A DNA stretch of 64,000 nt, from contig JANTQA010000023.1 in the NCBI GenBank assembly GCA_027625915.1, forward strand, positions 16,988,001-17,052,000, written 5' to 3'. A program made the position numbers and the translations under genes. Below the pieces are notes generated by a model that was not told the DNA's origin, did not search any database, and worked only from the letters and a program-made list of their open reading frames with translations. Position 1 is the stretch's first letter. Every line of letters starts with the position of its first letter. This DNA is from Anaeramoeba flamelloides (taxonomy: Eukaryota > Metamonada > Anaeramoebidae). This document shows positions 25,766 through 37,884 of this stretch, piece by piece.

Positions 25766-27080
25766 CCAATTAACACAAAAGTTAACCAATCATAGAATCC
25801 CAAAAAATATCGTAAAAAAATGAAATCTATAAAAACCAGACTTGAATTAAATGCTATTTTTAGAAATAAATTTTTCTTTAAAAACATTACCTCCTTTTTC
25901 ACATAGTATACAAGTTAAAAGGTTAATATATTTTCTTATTATTTCAAAAAAAAAATATTTTCTTTGAAAAAGACAGAAATCTCATTGTCTGAGAAGGAAA
26001 TATAGAAAAATTTTAGATATAAAAATAATAACACAAAAATTCTAAATTAACCTAATCTAAAAAAATTATCTTAATTTTTTTAAAAATAGGGTAATTATAG
26101 AACTCTTCTCTAACAATTCTTTTAAAATAAACCAAAAGTGTAAAAACATGGCGAATATTTTACCCATTTGTGTACACCCAGTAATAATTTAGGATATTTT
26201 ATCACTTTTATTCATTTTTTATCAAAAAATAAATTAATAATTCATAGTTCTCTTAAAAATATGATAAGAGTTCAACAAGAGGATTATTACATTTCTTTTT
26301 TTTAATATTTTTTTTTTGTATGTAAGAAAAAAATAAAATATATTTATCATACCCCGTCCGATCTTCAGCAACATCAAAACATCTATAAATTGTTCAATGT
26401 GTTTTAAACTTTCACAAAATATGGGAATATTCAAAATTTTCATTCACTAAAAAGATAAAATATTAAAAAAAAAAAAAAAATGGAATAATCTTTATATTTT
26501 TCAACTTTTAAATAAATTATTTTTTTAATTGTTATCAGATTTTAAAATAAATAAATTAATTCATTTTGTATATAAACAAATTTTAAGAAAAATCGTCAAA
26601 TAATTAAATTACAACCATATACAAAATACTTTTTTACACACTTTAAAATTCGACTTATTGAATGTAAAGAAATACTTCTTAATTTGATAGTTTCTAAATA
26701 ATAAACAAGGATCTAATATTCCTTATTTCAGTAAGATGGCAATACTATAAAGATTATAAGTATAAATAAGTTTCCACTCTATTTTTTTAATATTTAAATA
26801 TTTTCTAATAAATATATGAATTTCCAATTATTTATTGAAATGAAAAAAAATTAATTCCTATAATCAAATAACTTTTTTGAATAATAAGGTTTTATAATTT
26901 TTTTTAATTATATTTGAAAATAAATAATAGTTAATTAAATCCCTAATCTTTTAAATTTCAAGAAATTTCATAAATTGCTCTAAATTTATTATTGTTAAAA
27001 TAACTACTGGTGATTTCGTTAATTAGTGTATCAAAAAACTGCCATGTTTCTTTATATATTTATATTACTTTCACGTTATA

Positions 27081-27543
27081 TCCTAATAAAAAAAGTTTTT
27101 TATAATATGTTATAAACGTGTTGTAAAGGTATTATAAACTTTTAAAATGTTATACAGTCAGTTCCACATTTAAGGCACAAACTTTCAACGAAATTTAAGG
27201 TACAATAAAATCTCAAATTAAGGTACAAAATTTGTAATTTTTTTTTTTTTACAATTTATTTTTACTAGAATCTGGATTTTTTTTTTTAATTTGAGATTTT
27301 GATCGTGCCTTAAATTTCGTTGAAAATTTGTGCCTTAAAAGTGGAACCGACTGTATAATTTTATAATCATAACTTTTATAACATAAATATTTGTTATAAA
27401 ATGTGTTTTAAAATTTTTAACATCTCATAAGCCCGTTATAAGAATATTTTTTCAAAATTATATTGAAAAAATCATCATGTATAAGGGAATTTTGTTAAAA
27501 AAATGTTATATAGATGTTATGAAAATTTTTTTGCAATTAGGGT
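27081..27543 (-). mobile_element. CCCTAATAAAAAA inverted-repeat element, copy 1 (interrupted)
   Basis: A non-coding element with termini (T)CCTAATAAAAAAAG and ...AATTAGGG, dense in TTATAAC motifs. Outside its insert it is close to the reverse complement of 28442-28699 (about 85 percent by eye), so the two copies are inverted. It is split at a TA by the 199-bp element at 27155-27353. Removing that insert restores AAAATGTTATAATTTTATAAT, as in copy 2. Confidence 0.75.
27155..27353. mobile_element. Tc1/mariner-type miniature element nested in another element
   Basis: Almost palindromic: CAGTCAGTTCCACATTTAAG at the left and, inverted, CAGTCGGTTCCACTTTTAAG at the right. The arms continue into AAGGCACAAA and AATTTCGTTGAAA for about 80 bp. 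It is flanked on both sides by TA, the target duplication of Tc1/mariner transposons. At 199 bp it has no transposase and would depend on one elsewhere. It interrupts the CCCTAAT element, so it is the younger of the two. Confidence 0.8.
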
Positions 27544-27547
27544 ATTA

Positions 27548-27920
27548 TACAAGAGTAAATATGAATGTTGTAAAAAATAGAGTTTTTACAATTTTAGAGA
27601 TAAATATAGAGTTACATTCATTTATCCAAATTTCAGTCATAGCAAATATAATATTTGATTATCTTAATAGATTAAGAACAATTTTAATCAAAAAATCGTT
27701 TGGAAAACAACAATCTTTCAAATTTAAAAAAAAAAAATTGAAACAAAGTATTGGTATTTGCCAAACGATTTTATATTGAAAACACCTTTGAGATCATAAA
27801 AAAAAAACCGATATTATGTATACTATTACCAAATTTGGGATAAATATATGGAACTCTTTGTTTATCTCTAAAATTGTAAAAACTCTATTGTTTACAACAT
27901 TCCTTATTTACACCTGTGTA
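27548..27920. mobile_element. TACACAAGAGTAAAT inverted-repeat element, copy 1
   Basis: 373 bp. The left arm starts TACAAGAGTAAATATGAATG and the right arm is its inverse, ending CCTTATTTACACCTGTGTA. The arms are about 85 bp. A second internal palindrome pairs AAATCGTTTGGAAAACAACA with TTGCCAAACGATTTT. A close copy lies at 55294-55670. It sits 5 bp from the end of the preceding element. Its 100-codon open frame is a by-product of the repeat. Confidence 0.8.
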
Positions 27921-28441
27921 TTGAGAAAAAAAAAGATAATATACAGCCCACAATGATAGAATTTAATAAAAAACATTCAATTAACAATGGAATACCAGAA
28001 ATAAACAATCAAATTTAAAAATTTTCTTTAAAAAAAAAGTACAATATGAGAAAGTTTTGGAAAAAATTAGGAACAATTCGAAAAACAATTTCAATTCATA
28101 ATTTAAAATTTACTGAAAATATCAATGAATTTGTCTTCAAAATATGATCTGAACTTGGATAAACGATTGAAATGAAATTGAATTTGTGTTGAAACAAGAA
28201 GAAAAAAATAATAGATTTCGATTTGAAAGGTTGATTTTATATCTATTTGGGAGAAGGTGTTTTGACCACTGTAAATCATTTTTACCTTTACAATTAATAA
28301 TTATCAATTCGTGCAGTACCCATTCGATTAAACTACCGTTCTTTTGTTTTTCTGATTATATGAGAAGTTAATGATTTGATGCTTAAAATTTAACCCAATG
28401 AAATATTTTGTTTGTTCTTGACTGTTATTTTCGAATTAATA

Positions 28442-28699
28442 CCCTAATAAAAAATCTTTTTTATAACATCTATATAACATTTTTTTAACAAAATTTCCTT
28501 TAACATGATGATTTTTTCGATATTTTTGAAAAAATATTATTATAACAGGCCTATAACATGTTACAAATATTATAACACATTTTATAACAAACATTTGTGT
28601 TATAAAAGTTTTTATTATAAAATTTTATAACATTTTAAACGTTTATAACACCTTTACAACACGTTTATAACATGTTATAAAAAACTTTTTTTATTAGGG
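28442..28699 (+). mobile_element. CCCTAATAAAAAA inverted-repeat element, copy 2 (intact)
   Basis: 258 bp bounded by CCCTAATAAAAAATC and TTTTTTATTAGGG, with repeated TTATAACA motifs throughout. It is the uninterrupted reference for the inverted copy at 27081-27543. Confidence 0.8.
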
Positions 28700-29608
28700 A
28701 TAAATGAAAAATTTTTAATTTATGTCCTCAACATATTTTAACTTATTATTAGTTCGAAAAAACATCAAGATCTTTACAATATCAAGTGAAAATTTATGTT
28801 TCAATCCCAAACTATTTTACTCCATATAGTTTGACAAACTACAAAAATCTTCACAAAATCAGTTAGAAATGATATTTATGGTGATTTCTTAGGTTTCCTT
28901 ATGGGGTTTTTTTAAAAAATTTGATTTTGACAGTATTTTAAATTAATGCAACGAATTGTTGTGCCATCAAATTAAAGATTGAAAAACTTGTTTTCACACT
29001 TGGCCCCGTGTTAAACAAATAGTATTCTTGTATTTGATACATAAAAAGAAATCAATTTTCACTTTATTTTCCTATTTTAATTTTTGGGCAAAAAAATAAA
29101 GTTTTCTAAGAAATAAATTGGATTTGTGTTCTTGATTATTTTGTTTATATCTTTTTAGACACAAAGCATTCAATAATAGGGTAAACTAAGAACCCAAAAC
29201 GAATAAAATTTTAAAATGAAAAAAGAAAAATTTGAAATTTGATCCCCCACTATTTCAAATACCAGTTACCCTAATAGTTTGATGAGTAGCTCACTGTAAC
29301 CGATAATAAGTAACTTCCTTCATTTATTCCCACACGCATACCTAATTGTCTTAATTTGTTGTTGTAACTGTTTAATCGTCTAATTTTGTTGCTCTTGTTT
29401 CTTTTCTATTGAGCCTAATGAAGAATAATCTGTATTTTCTGGTTTGTTAGAAGTTCCTAAAAATAAAATTCAGATTTTTACTTGTTTAAAATTTGACTCA
29501 ACACATTCCATAAATACAACCCTAGAGTATAGAGCTTTCAAAATTTAAAAAAAGTCGAAAGAATCATTTTTTTAAAATTGAAACCTATATTCTACTATTA
29601 ACATAAAA
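28700..29608. other. Intergenic with a coding-like minus-strand patch
   Basis: Between 29460 and 29270 the minus strand reads like protein after an acceptor TTTTTAG at about 29461. One frame gives TSNKPENTDYSSLGSIEKKQ then EQQN and a stop. An overlapping frame gives LRQLGMRVGINEGSYLLSVT up to a stop near 29275. These could be the last exon of a small gene divergent from the PP6 subunit gene, or a remnant. No family is recognised. Confidence 0.3.
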
Positions 29609-32600
29609 TGAGTAAACAGACTGTGGAGGATGTATTACAACAACGCCAAATTCCATTTACAGCATTAATTGGGTGCCCTGATTTTATTACAAAAGCTACA
29701 CTCCATTTTAGACCATTAGTTAATTAGTACCTATTTTGTTTTTTATTTTTAGCTTCCTTCTTGTTTACAAAAGAATCTCAATATTTAATTTTATCCTCTG
29801 TTTCTTTGAAAAACAAAGTTTGACCAAAGATGAATTTATATGCAATTTTTTTGATTTTTTATTCGTAGACCACAAAAAGGTACCAAAAGAAGAATTGTCG
29901 TATGTTTTTTTATTTTTTCTTTTAATTTTTCTTATGTTTATGTTTTCTTTTTTTTTAAATTTTCGACCTTTTGTTATTTTTCCTTTTTATAAAAAAAAAC
30001 TTATTTGTTTTCTTTTGATTTATAGACAACTACTCAACACTTTAGACAAATTTATAGATGTTAAAGTTTCACCAATTTTCCAAAAGATCGCAGAATCAAA
30101 GTCTCTTTTAGATCGTCTTTTTCCTCAAAATTTTCCGAAAAGCCAATCTTTTTTAATACAAATTATCTATTCAAAATTTTTACAAACCCAACTCGATCTT
30201 CATTGGGAAACAGTAATTTCTCTATTTTTTTTTTTTTAATTCCATTCTTTTTTTGAATCTTTTCATTTTTGACATTAAAAAATGAAATAACAAATCTTTT
30301 TTTTAAGGACGAGTGTACAAAACAAAATATGCACCTTGAACACAAAAGTCAATTGTCAATGTTAGTTAAAATTTATAGGAACTTTTATTTAAGAATGATA
30401 ATCAATATTGTTTTTGAAATAATACTGTTATTTGAATTATAAATGGGAAAAAATTTCCTCTTCATTTTCCAAATTTTCCTTTTTCAAATAGAGATCGAAA
30501 CCAGGCACAAATTACAACTGAATTTTTTTGAAAACTCAATTTATCAAAGAAAAATCTAGATAAGGAAGTGAAAATTTTTTATCTTTTATTCATCCAAATA
30601 CTAGTATGAAAATATGTTCAATTTTGAGCTTTTCAAAAATGTGAAAAATGATTGAATTAAACTTCACAACAAGAATAGCACAATCCATAAAAAATACTTT
30701 CAAGACTTTTTGGAAAAATCAGCCTGACAGTCTTCAAGATTTCAGTTTCCGATATTCTTTCATATTGTTTCAAATTTCAAATACTTCTTGAAAGTTTTTT
30801 AGAACCAAAAAAGGATTAAAAAAATTGATTTTTACAAAAGATAACATTTTGAATTTGTTTGAAATTTTTGAAAAGTTATCCAAAAGAAAAATATTTGTTA
30901 ACTTTTCAAAACCCGAAACTTTTTTGATATAAATCGAAAAAACAAAATGTTTTTAAATTGCAAATTTTTAAAAGTTTGAATTGTAAAAATATTTAAAATG
31001 AAAGTTATTGAATTGTGATCTTGTAATTCCTTTCAAAATTTGGAACAATTTCAAAAATTCAAAAGAATAGAGTAAAATCAAAGATTTAACTCAATTTTTT
31101 TAAATTCTGGAAAACCTAACGAAATTCCCAACTGTTAGAATTCAATAAATCATTATATAATTATAATTCTAAATTTCTTTTTTAAGAAGCTTTAAATTCT
31201 CTGAATTCCAATTAATTTTATTGTACATTCTCTGATTAAATTTTTATTATTTTTTCAAGACGAGGTAGAGATGAATTTTTTAATTTCTTTTTGAATTTAA
31301 ATTTCTATTTATTAATTGAAATTATCAAATTTTCGAATTTAAATTCTGTTTTATAAATAAGAACTGGCATGTTTCTGTTTATTTTGCATATTCCAGTAAT
31401 ACGTGAATTAATCCAAGAGTTGAAATAAGTTTGGTTTGTTATTTTATAATTATATATTTCTAATCCATATGTTAATTGGCTGAATATAAAAGATTTAAAA
31501 AATCTAATTTTCAAATTATTTGTGAGTTAATTATTATTAAATAATTGTTTAGATTTGTTATAAGTTTCTTTTGCCTTTTTCAGATTATAGACTTATATAT
31601 GAATTTTTTTCCAAATAAATTCTCAAATATTTAATCTTGGATAAATCTTGAGAAAATTTTGTTTTGTCTTGATTGGGTTTTAATCCAAATTGGACAATTA
31701 TTTGATATATTGAAATTGATTTTCCATTTATTTGATTTATATTCCCTTTTATGATTAAAATTAAATCACCAGCAAACATTTGACAATGATTTGTTAATGG
31801 TATGATTTTTAATAAAAGAAAATGAGGGATAGAGCAAATAAAATAGGAGAGAAGGGATCCACTTGGAATATACCAATTCTTTTCCAATTGATAATATTTT
31901 AATAAAAATTTTTTAATAATTTTTATTTAAAATAAATTTTTTGATTGTTTTTCTAATTATTTTAAAACTGATCGAATCAAAAAAAATAAACTATATCAAT
32001 CATTATAATATGGGTTATATAATTACCATTTCCATTATTTGATTTTGCCCTATATATATATATATATATAAGTATCTAAGAAATTTAATATTGCAATACG
32101 GGTATCATATTTTTTTCTAAAACAAAATTGAAATTTATGAATAAATTCACAATGAGATTCAATTATTTGGTATAGCATATTTAGAAATAATCTTGGTAAA
32201 CTTTGATTAATAAATATTGGTCTATAATTCAAAGCAACTCCCTCATTTCCCTTTTTTACGGATAAATAAAATTGATCTTTTTTTAATATATTCAATATTA
32301 TCCATAGGATTGATAAACCATTTATTAAATATATTTTGAATTGTAATTAGAAATCTTTTATAATTCGTGTTTTCAATTTGTTCAGAGTCTAGAACATTTT
32401 CTCCATCAATACTAAATTTTAAATTCTCAATTTTTAAAAGTCATTTTACTGATTTGTTTTTTAAATACTTGATTGTATTTTTAATATTTTCAATTGGAAA
32501 ATAAATATCAATTTTAAACTCTTTTAAATTATTTATTTTGAGATTTTTGATATATTTTAAAATCTTTTTACTTGGTTCAATTTCATTTTTATTTAATATG

Positions 32601-35600
32601 ACCAAAATATTCTTTAATCATATTTTTATTGTTTAAAATCATTTTCATTTTTTTAGACCTTATTAAATTAATTTTTTTCCAAAAATTCTTTTTTTGATTA
32701 AATTCAAAATTTATTTCATTAAGAAATTTATTCCAAGCTATTTTGTTTATTTTTTTGATCCGATGGTATAAGTTTGGATTTCTTAAGAGATTTTTTATTA
32801 ATGGAGAATTTTTATAATCTGTTTTTTTTTTCTTTATAAATTATATCTTTGAATTGAATAAATTTATTTAAAAAATTTTTTATTGTGTTGGATATCTAGA
32901 AGAAAATTTTTTTCTGATTAGTAAGTAGCAAAAATTTTTTGATAATTATTATTTGAAATTTTATATATTTTTTTTAATATTCCAATCTATTTTTAAATCA
33001 ATATTATTAATTAACATTTTATGACCTGAAAGACTATAATGTATTGTTTTTGAATTTTTTGAGAAAAATTTATTTTTAAAATTGAATAAGATATGATTAA
33101 TATTATTTCTTCTGCTATTTAATGTATTTGGAATTATTTTAAAAATTTTTTTATTTAATATTTTATTATTAAAGAATTCATTATTTTTTCTCTGAAATAG
33201 ATAAGAACTTTTAATGATATTTTTTTTTTTTATTTACCAAAAATTCAATTCTTAAAAATAAATTTTTAAATGAGTTTTTTTATCTCGCCAAATATCAAGA
33301 TATAAAATTTCTTTTAATATTAAAGTTTTTTTTAGTTTTATCATAGTTAGGATTCATTCCAAAATCTCTTATTATTTTAAAGATTTTTTGTAATTGAAAA
33401 TTTATTTCTATTATTATTAAAATTGAATCATCAGTAAACATTTGAATATGCTTAACTAAATCTTTTATTTTTTCAATTAAAAAATTACTGATAAAACCAA
33501 ATAATAAAGGTGATAATTGATCTCCTTGATAAACGCAAAAAATCCTTCTTTTGAATAATAAGCGAGTATAAATATTTTTATTATTTCGTTTTTCAATTTT
33601 TTTTTTAATTGAATGGTAAATCAAAGAATGGTGAAAAGAATAATTGTTTCAGCTTTCATATTCAAGAAATAAAAAAAGAAATGTTATTTGTTTTTTTTTT
33701 AAATGAGCCAATGTAATGCTGTAATACATAAATAATAATAATTTCTCGGTCCATTACTAATTTTGTATTTTAATATTCTTCTTTCTTTTATTTATTAAAA
33801 TTTATAGGTTATTGATTATTTAATTGAGAGTCTTGAAAAACGCAAAAAAAAGAATATTTTTAAAAAGATTTTTTTTAAATTTACTTCTGATCCTTATAAT
33901 TATTTATTGGTTCATATAATAAAAAATGCACCCAACAAGGAAATGGCTTCTGAAACTCATTCCGTAATATTTATTTTACATTTATTACTTTATTAATTCT
34001 TTTTTTTTCTTTCTTTAAAATTACATTACAATTTATTTTACATTTTTTGTAAAATTCTAAAGAGGAATTTTGAAATTGAATTTTAAGGGACTAATCTCTA
34101 TTCAATTTTTTTAGGTAAATTTAATAAAGATTTAGAATTTTTTTTGCCAATTACTTAGATTTGAAATCCAAGTGAAAAATTTCTTTGTATAGTAATGAAA
34201 TCTTGATAAATGACATTCATTAAATTTAGATATTTTTTTTATAGAAATAAAAAATTTTTTATGTTTTTCACTTTCTTGAAAGTTGCTTTTTTTCAACTTT
34301 TCGCAAAAATACAAAAAATAAAAAAAAATATGAACAAGAAAGCAAAACCTTGTTGTGTTTGTGGAATACGTACAAAAAATAATTTGAAAAATAAACCTGA
34401 AAAGCTTTTTTTGGATTTGCATGAAAAAACAGTTTGATTCGAAAAAAATATGAAATATATACTTTACTCAAAATAAAAGATTTTCTTTCTTTTCATATAC
34501 CATTCTTTTTTTTTTTTTCATGAATCTACTTTTTCAGTTTACACTCTTTTGTTTTTGTTGAATTTGAAGTTTTTTTAAGTATTCCCATATTATCATTCCA
34601 AAAGTTTTTGTCAGTGTCAAAAAAAAATAAAAGAAAAAAATAAGAACCATTTTTTTAAAAGTAATTATTGATAAAACAAATTGAGTTCTTTATAGAGTCA
34701 AGTTGGATGAACAGAAGTGAAAGAGAAAATATTCACTAGTTTTCAATTATTTTTTCGTTTTTCAAAATGAGAATAAATATTAATTTTGAAACAATAATTA
34801 AATTCAAAATTAATCAAAAAATTCTCATCCGTTAAAGATATTTTTTTTAAAAAAATTTTTAAAATTCACTTTTTTTGACTAATTGTAAAATTTTTAAAAA
34901 CAAACAAGTATTAAAAGTTCTAAAATTGAAAAAACTCTGTTTTTTATCAATTTTAAACATATTTCAAGATAAGGATTCCTTATTTAGAAATTGGTCAAAA
35001 AAAAAAAATATTATAGAGACTAATCCCTTAAAAGAAATATTTTTCTATTTTGTTTATTCCGTTTTAATTTCAGAAACAATTTTAAATAAAATTCACAATA
35101 TACATTTATATTTGATTTAAAATTAGGAACTATAAATGAAAACTTTATTAATTAAAGAAAAAAAAATGAAATCAAAATCTTTTCTCATTTAAAAAGCCAA
35201 AAATAAAAAAAATCCAAAAAATATATCTCTATAACACCAGAAGGAAAAAATAAATTCTGAAAATTAAAGTTAGCCAAAACTACATATTGGATTTCAGTTA
35301 TACATCTTTTATAAAATATTTTTTCAAAGTTATGATAATTTTATGTAATTAAGAAAAGATAGTTATTAAACTCATTAAGATTCGAATACCCCCTTTTTCA
35401 AAATAACTGACTTTTGAAAAAAACTCCTATTTGTAGGGTATTTTTCTATTGAAATAAGATACAATGAATGAACTTTATATTGAACATTAAGAAAGAAAAA
35501 AGAATAAATGTTAAAAAAAATTACAGAAAAAACAAGGAATATAAACATCATTTCAAAAATTGTGACTCAGCTGAAATAATAAATTGAAAAAAAAAAAAAA

Positions 35601-37884
35601 AATACATCCTTAAAATTCAAGAACAACAAATAATTAAATCCAATTGATAATTCACTTTTAAATCATTCTAAATATATAAAAACCTGATATATTAAAATTT
35701 AAAAAAAATAAAACCAAAAACAAAAAAAAATTGAGTCACAATTTTTGAAATGAGCATTACGGATTTTTATTACTGAACTTTCACTGAAAAAAAGTTGAAC
35801 AACAAGATTTTTTATGAAGAATTAAATTCATTTTAAAAGACATTACATCATCTCAATTTTCATAGTGATTATTTATCTTTTCGAAGATCTCTTTTTTTTT
35901 ACCACATGATCTTTTGAAAAAAAGAAAAAAAAAGAAAAACAAAAATTAGAAAAAATGATTCTGATCCAAAAAATTGAAAATATTGTTTTGATAAGAATAC
36001 TGAAATAAAACCTCAAAAAAACTTCCATTAACATTATAAAGTGAGTCTAAATTTTTGAAATCTAGTTTATATATTAAAAATCAAATATGAAAAAAAAAAA
36101 AAATAATAATAAATATTCCAAAAACAAGAAAAAAATCATTTTTTCAATTATAATTTAGCAATATCTCTTGAAAGAAATATTTGATTTTATTTTATAATTG
36201 AAAAATATGTGATTCTTTTTAGACTTTTTTAAAAAATAGATTAAAATAATCTCTCTACTAAGTAAAATAAAAATATCAAAATTTTTACATTTAATATGAA
36301 AAAAATATTACTAAAAACTTTCATTTTTTTTTATCAATTTCCATTAATATCGAATATAATTGTAAACCTTTTTCAAAACCGTTATGTATAATAGTGTTTA
36401 TTATCTGAGTGTATTTCAAAAATACAAAATTTAGAGTTTTTTTTTTTGTAAAAATTTTCCGAGTTATGTTATGTAATGTTTAAGTTTGGATAAAAAGCAT
36501 ATTTTATTATTTTAAGGACAAATTTGAAACTAAATAATTTATTTTTAAAATTTTATATCAAAACTTTTCATTTATAGATCTAAACAAGTATTTATTCTTA
36601 ATATTTTGGAATATATATATATATATATATATATATATCTTCTTTTTGATCTATTTTTCTATCATCTATCAAAATAGTTTTTAGTGCAATCAAATCTATT
36701 ACAAACTTTAATCTCTCCAATCTTTTCCTCAAAGCAACAAACAAAAAAAAAGCAAATTAAGGATCCTTCAATATTTGATAATATGAAATTAATACTTTCA
36801 CAGATTTTTAAAAATGATAAAAATGAAAATGAAAATGACAATGAAAATGACAATGAAAATGACAATGGAAACGTTACATTACTTTTTAAAACTTTAGCAA
36901 CAGATTTTTTCCCAACTATTCTTAAGTCATTAGAAGATTTTGAAAGTCCACTATTTTCCTTTAGATTGGAAATCATTTCTGAATTTATTACTTCAATTCC
37001 TGTAAACAATACTGAAATCATTGAAATTATTGTACCTATAATTGAAAATTTAAATAATATTTTAGATCATTTCGAACCTAAAAATTTAGATTTACCAAAT
37101 GGAAATACAATCATAATGGGATTACCCACTTTATACTCAACAAAAATTTTGTGTCATTTAGTTACGTTAACTAACAAAAAAATTTTCAATGAATTAAAAG
37201 ATAAAAAAATTCTTCAGCGCCTTGTTGTAAATATCTCTCCCCTTTATGTTTTTTTTTTTTTCCAAAATTTATAAAATTTAATTTTTCTTTATTTATATAC
37301 AAAATTTGTTTTTTTATTTTTCCATATTTTTTTATACTTTTTCCATATTTTTTTTAAAAATACTTGAAAAAAAAATAATTTAAATTATGACAGCGTTTTT
37401 TTTTCTTGTTTAAAGAAAATACATTTTTCCAAGTTTCTTTTTTTAATATGTTTCATTCACTTGTTGAGGGTACTGAAAGATCGATGATTACCTATTTATT
37501 AAAAAAAACAAATTTTTTGGATGATATCAAATCATTATTATTGAATTATGATCCAGAACAAAAGCCACCAGGTAATTTGCATCATGCAGCTGCAATTGTA
37601 AACAAATTAAAAAAATTGCAAATTAAAAAGCCAAACAATGGTATTTTTCTTTTCTTTTTTTTTTTTACTTATTTTATTTTTTTCTTTTTTTATTATTATG
37701 ATCTTATTTTTATGAATAAAATAAACTAAAAATGTGTCAAATTCGATAAATATTAATTATTTTAAAAAAAAATCAATTTTATGAAATTAATTATAAAAAA
37801 ACAAAATAAAAATTAATAGAATGGGATAAGGCAAAAGAAATTTCTAAAGAATTAATCAAACAAATTGGAGAAAAAGAAGTATAA
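29609..37884 (+). CDS. SAPS-domain regulatory subunit of PP6/Sit4-type phosphatase
   Basis: Family members (yeast SAP155/185/190, human PPP6R1-3) bind the PP6/Sit4 catalytic subunit and set its targets. Inferred exons: 29609-29726, 29753-29899, 30026-30212, 33808-33963, 36678-37226, 37394-37640 and 37820-37884. Phases from exon 2 onward fit (2, 0, 0, 0, 1). The order follows the SAPS domain: IPFTALIGCPDFITKATL (human TLKELMDEEDVLQECK), DKFIDVKVSPIFQKI (SFFSKTIGNLIARK), HWETVIDYLIESL (HWLNEEKVIQRLVEL), GLPTLYSTKILCHLVTL (GNARLHGARLMAALL), FFNMFHSLVEG (NNFLHFQVE), LHHAAAIVNKLKK (MGHLTRIANAIV) and NEWDKAKEISKEL (RERWETF). Total about 489 aa, little more than the SAPS domain, against 800-1000 in relatives. 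Exon 5 carries a 12-base tandem repeat coding Glu-Asn/Asp-Asn. In my hand reading the ATG segment (MSKQTVEDVL) and the rest of exon 1 are one base out of frame, so the start is uncertain. Exons 3-4 are separated by an antisense LINE. Confidence 0.8.
31262..33240 (-). mobile_element. APE-type LINE (non-LTR retrotransposon), degraded, in PP6-subunit intron 3
   Basis: Read on the minus strand, the parts come in LINE order. An endonuclease C-terminal end comes first near 33100-32980 (RRNNINHILFNFKNKF, YSLSGHKMLINNIDL, like the SDH motif). A connector follows near 32700-32590 (NFWKKINLIRSKKMK). The reverse transcriptase fingers are at 32295-32050 (NYRPIFINQSLPRLF, HKFQFCFRKKYDTRIAILNF). The palm is at 31887-31585 (PSGSLLSYF, then MFAGDLILI in place of FADDL, and LKPNQDKTKF). 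The thumb is at 31514-31305 (FIFSQLTYGLEIYN). Several stops and frame changes separate the parts, so it is inactive. It is oriented opposite to the host gene. A related copy is at 56370-57520. Confidence 0.75.
33295..33650 (-). mobile_element. Second LINE reverse-transcriptase fragment
   Basis: 109 codons on the minus strand with the palm motifs CVYQGDQLSPLLFGF and MFTDDSILI, followed by MNPNYDKTK. It repeats the same part of the protein already present in the neighbouring LINE at 31887-31585, so it is a separate insertion rather than the same copy. The palm motif TDD keeps both aspartates. It is truncated on both sides. Confidence 0.7.
34087..35027 (+). mobile_element. TTAA-flanked (piggyBac-like) element, copy 1
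   Basis: 941 bp with termini GGGACTAATCTCTATT and the inverse AATAGAG(A)CTAATCCC approximately, flanked on both sides by TTAA, the target duplication typical of piggyBac transposons. The sequence throughout matches 54288-55217. It carries a short frame from an ATG at 34330 to a TGA at 34437 (MNKKAKPCCVCGIRTKNNLK, then NKPEKLFLDLHEKTV). The CxxC pattern near a protein end recalls the Cys-rich tail of piggyBac transposases; that link is inference. It lies in intron 4 of the PP6-subunit gene and is non-autonomous in appearance. Confidence 0.75.
35028..36677. other. Remainder of PP6-subunit intron 4
   Basis: AT-rich intronic sequence ending in an (AT)14 run at 36611-36638 and an acceptor AAAATAG at 36677. 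No coding exon or RNA gene is seen. The pieces near 35380-35420 and 35560-35760 show only simple A/T runs. Confidence 0.5.
36611..36638. repeat. (AT)14 microsatellite
   Basis: Uninterrupted AT units 39 bp before exon 5 of the PP6-subunit gene. Confidence 0.95.

Larger units (their letters stand above)
24151..27080. other. Intergenic, repeat remnants only
   Basis: Upstream flank of PPME1. It contains the proximal inverted repeat (24880-24990) and one small inverted-repeat element (25318-25765). No exon or RNA gene is recognised in the remainder. Confidence 0.5.

Noticed and set aside
27477-27779. 100-codon open frame
   Set aside because: It lies entirely in two inverted-repeat elements and has a near-identical partner at 55276-55530 that is also element sequence.
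30308-30360. Exon-like DECTKQNMHLEHKSQLSM after a TTTTAAG acceptor in the PP6-subunit gene
   Set aside because: Joining 30212 directly to 33808 keeps phase 0 and reproduces the SAPS motif HW..VI..LIE; inserting this piece breaks the phase.
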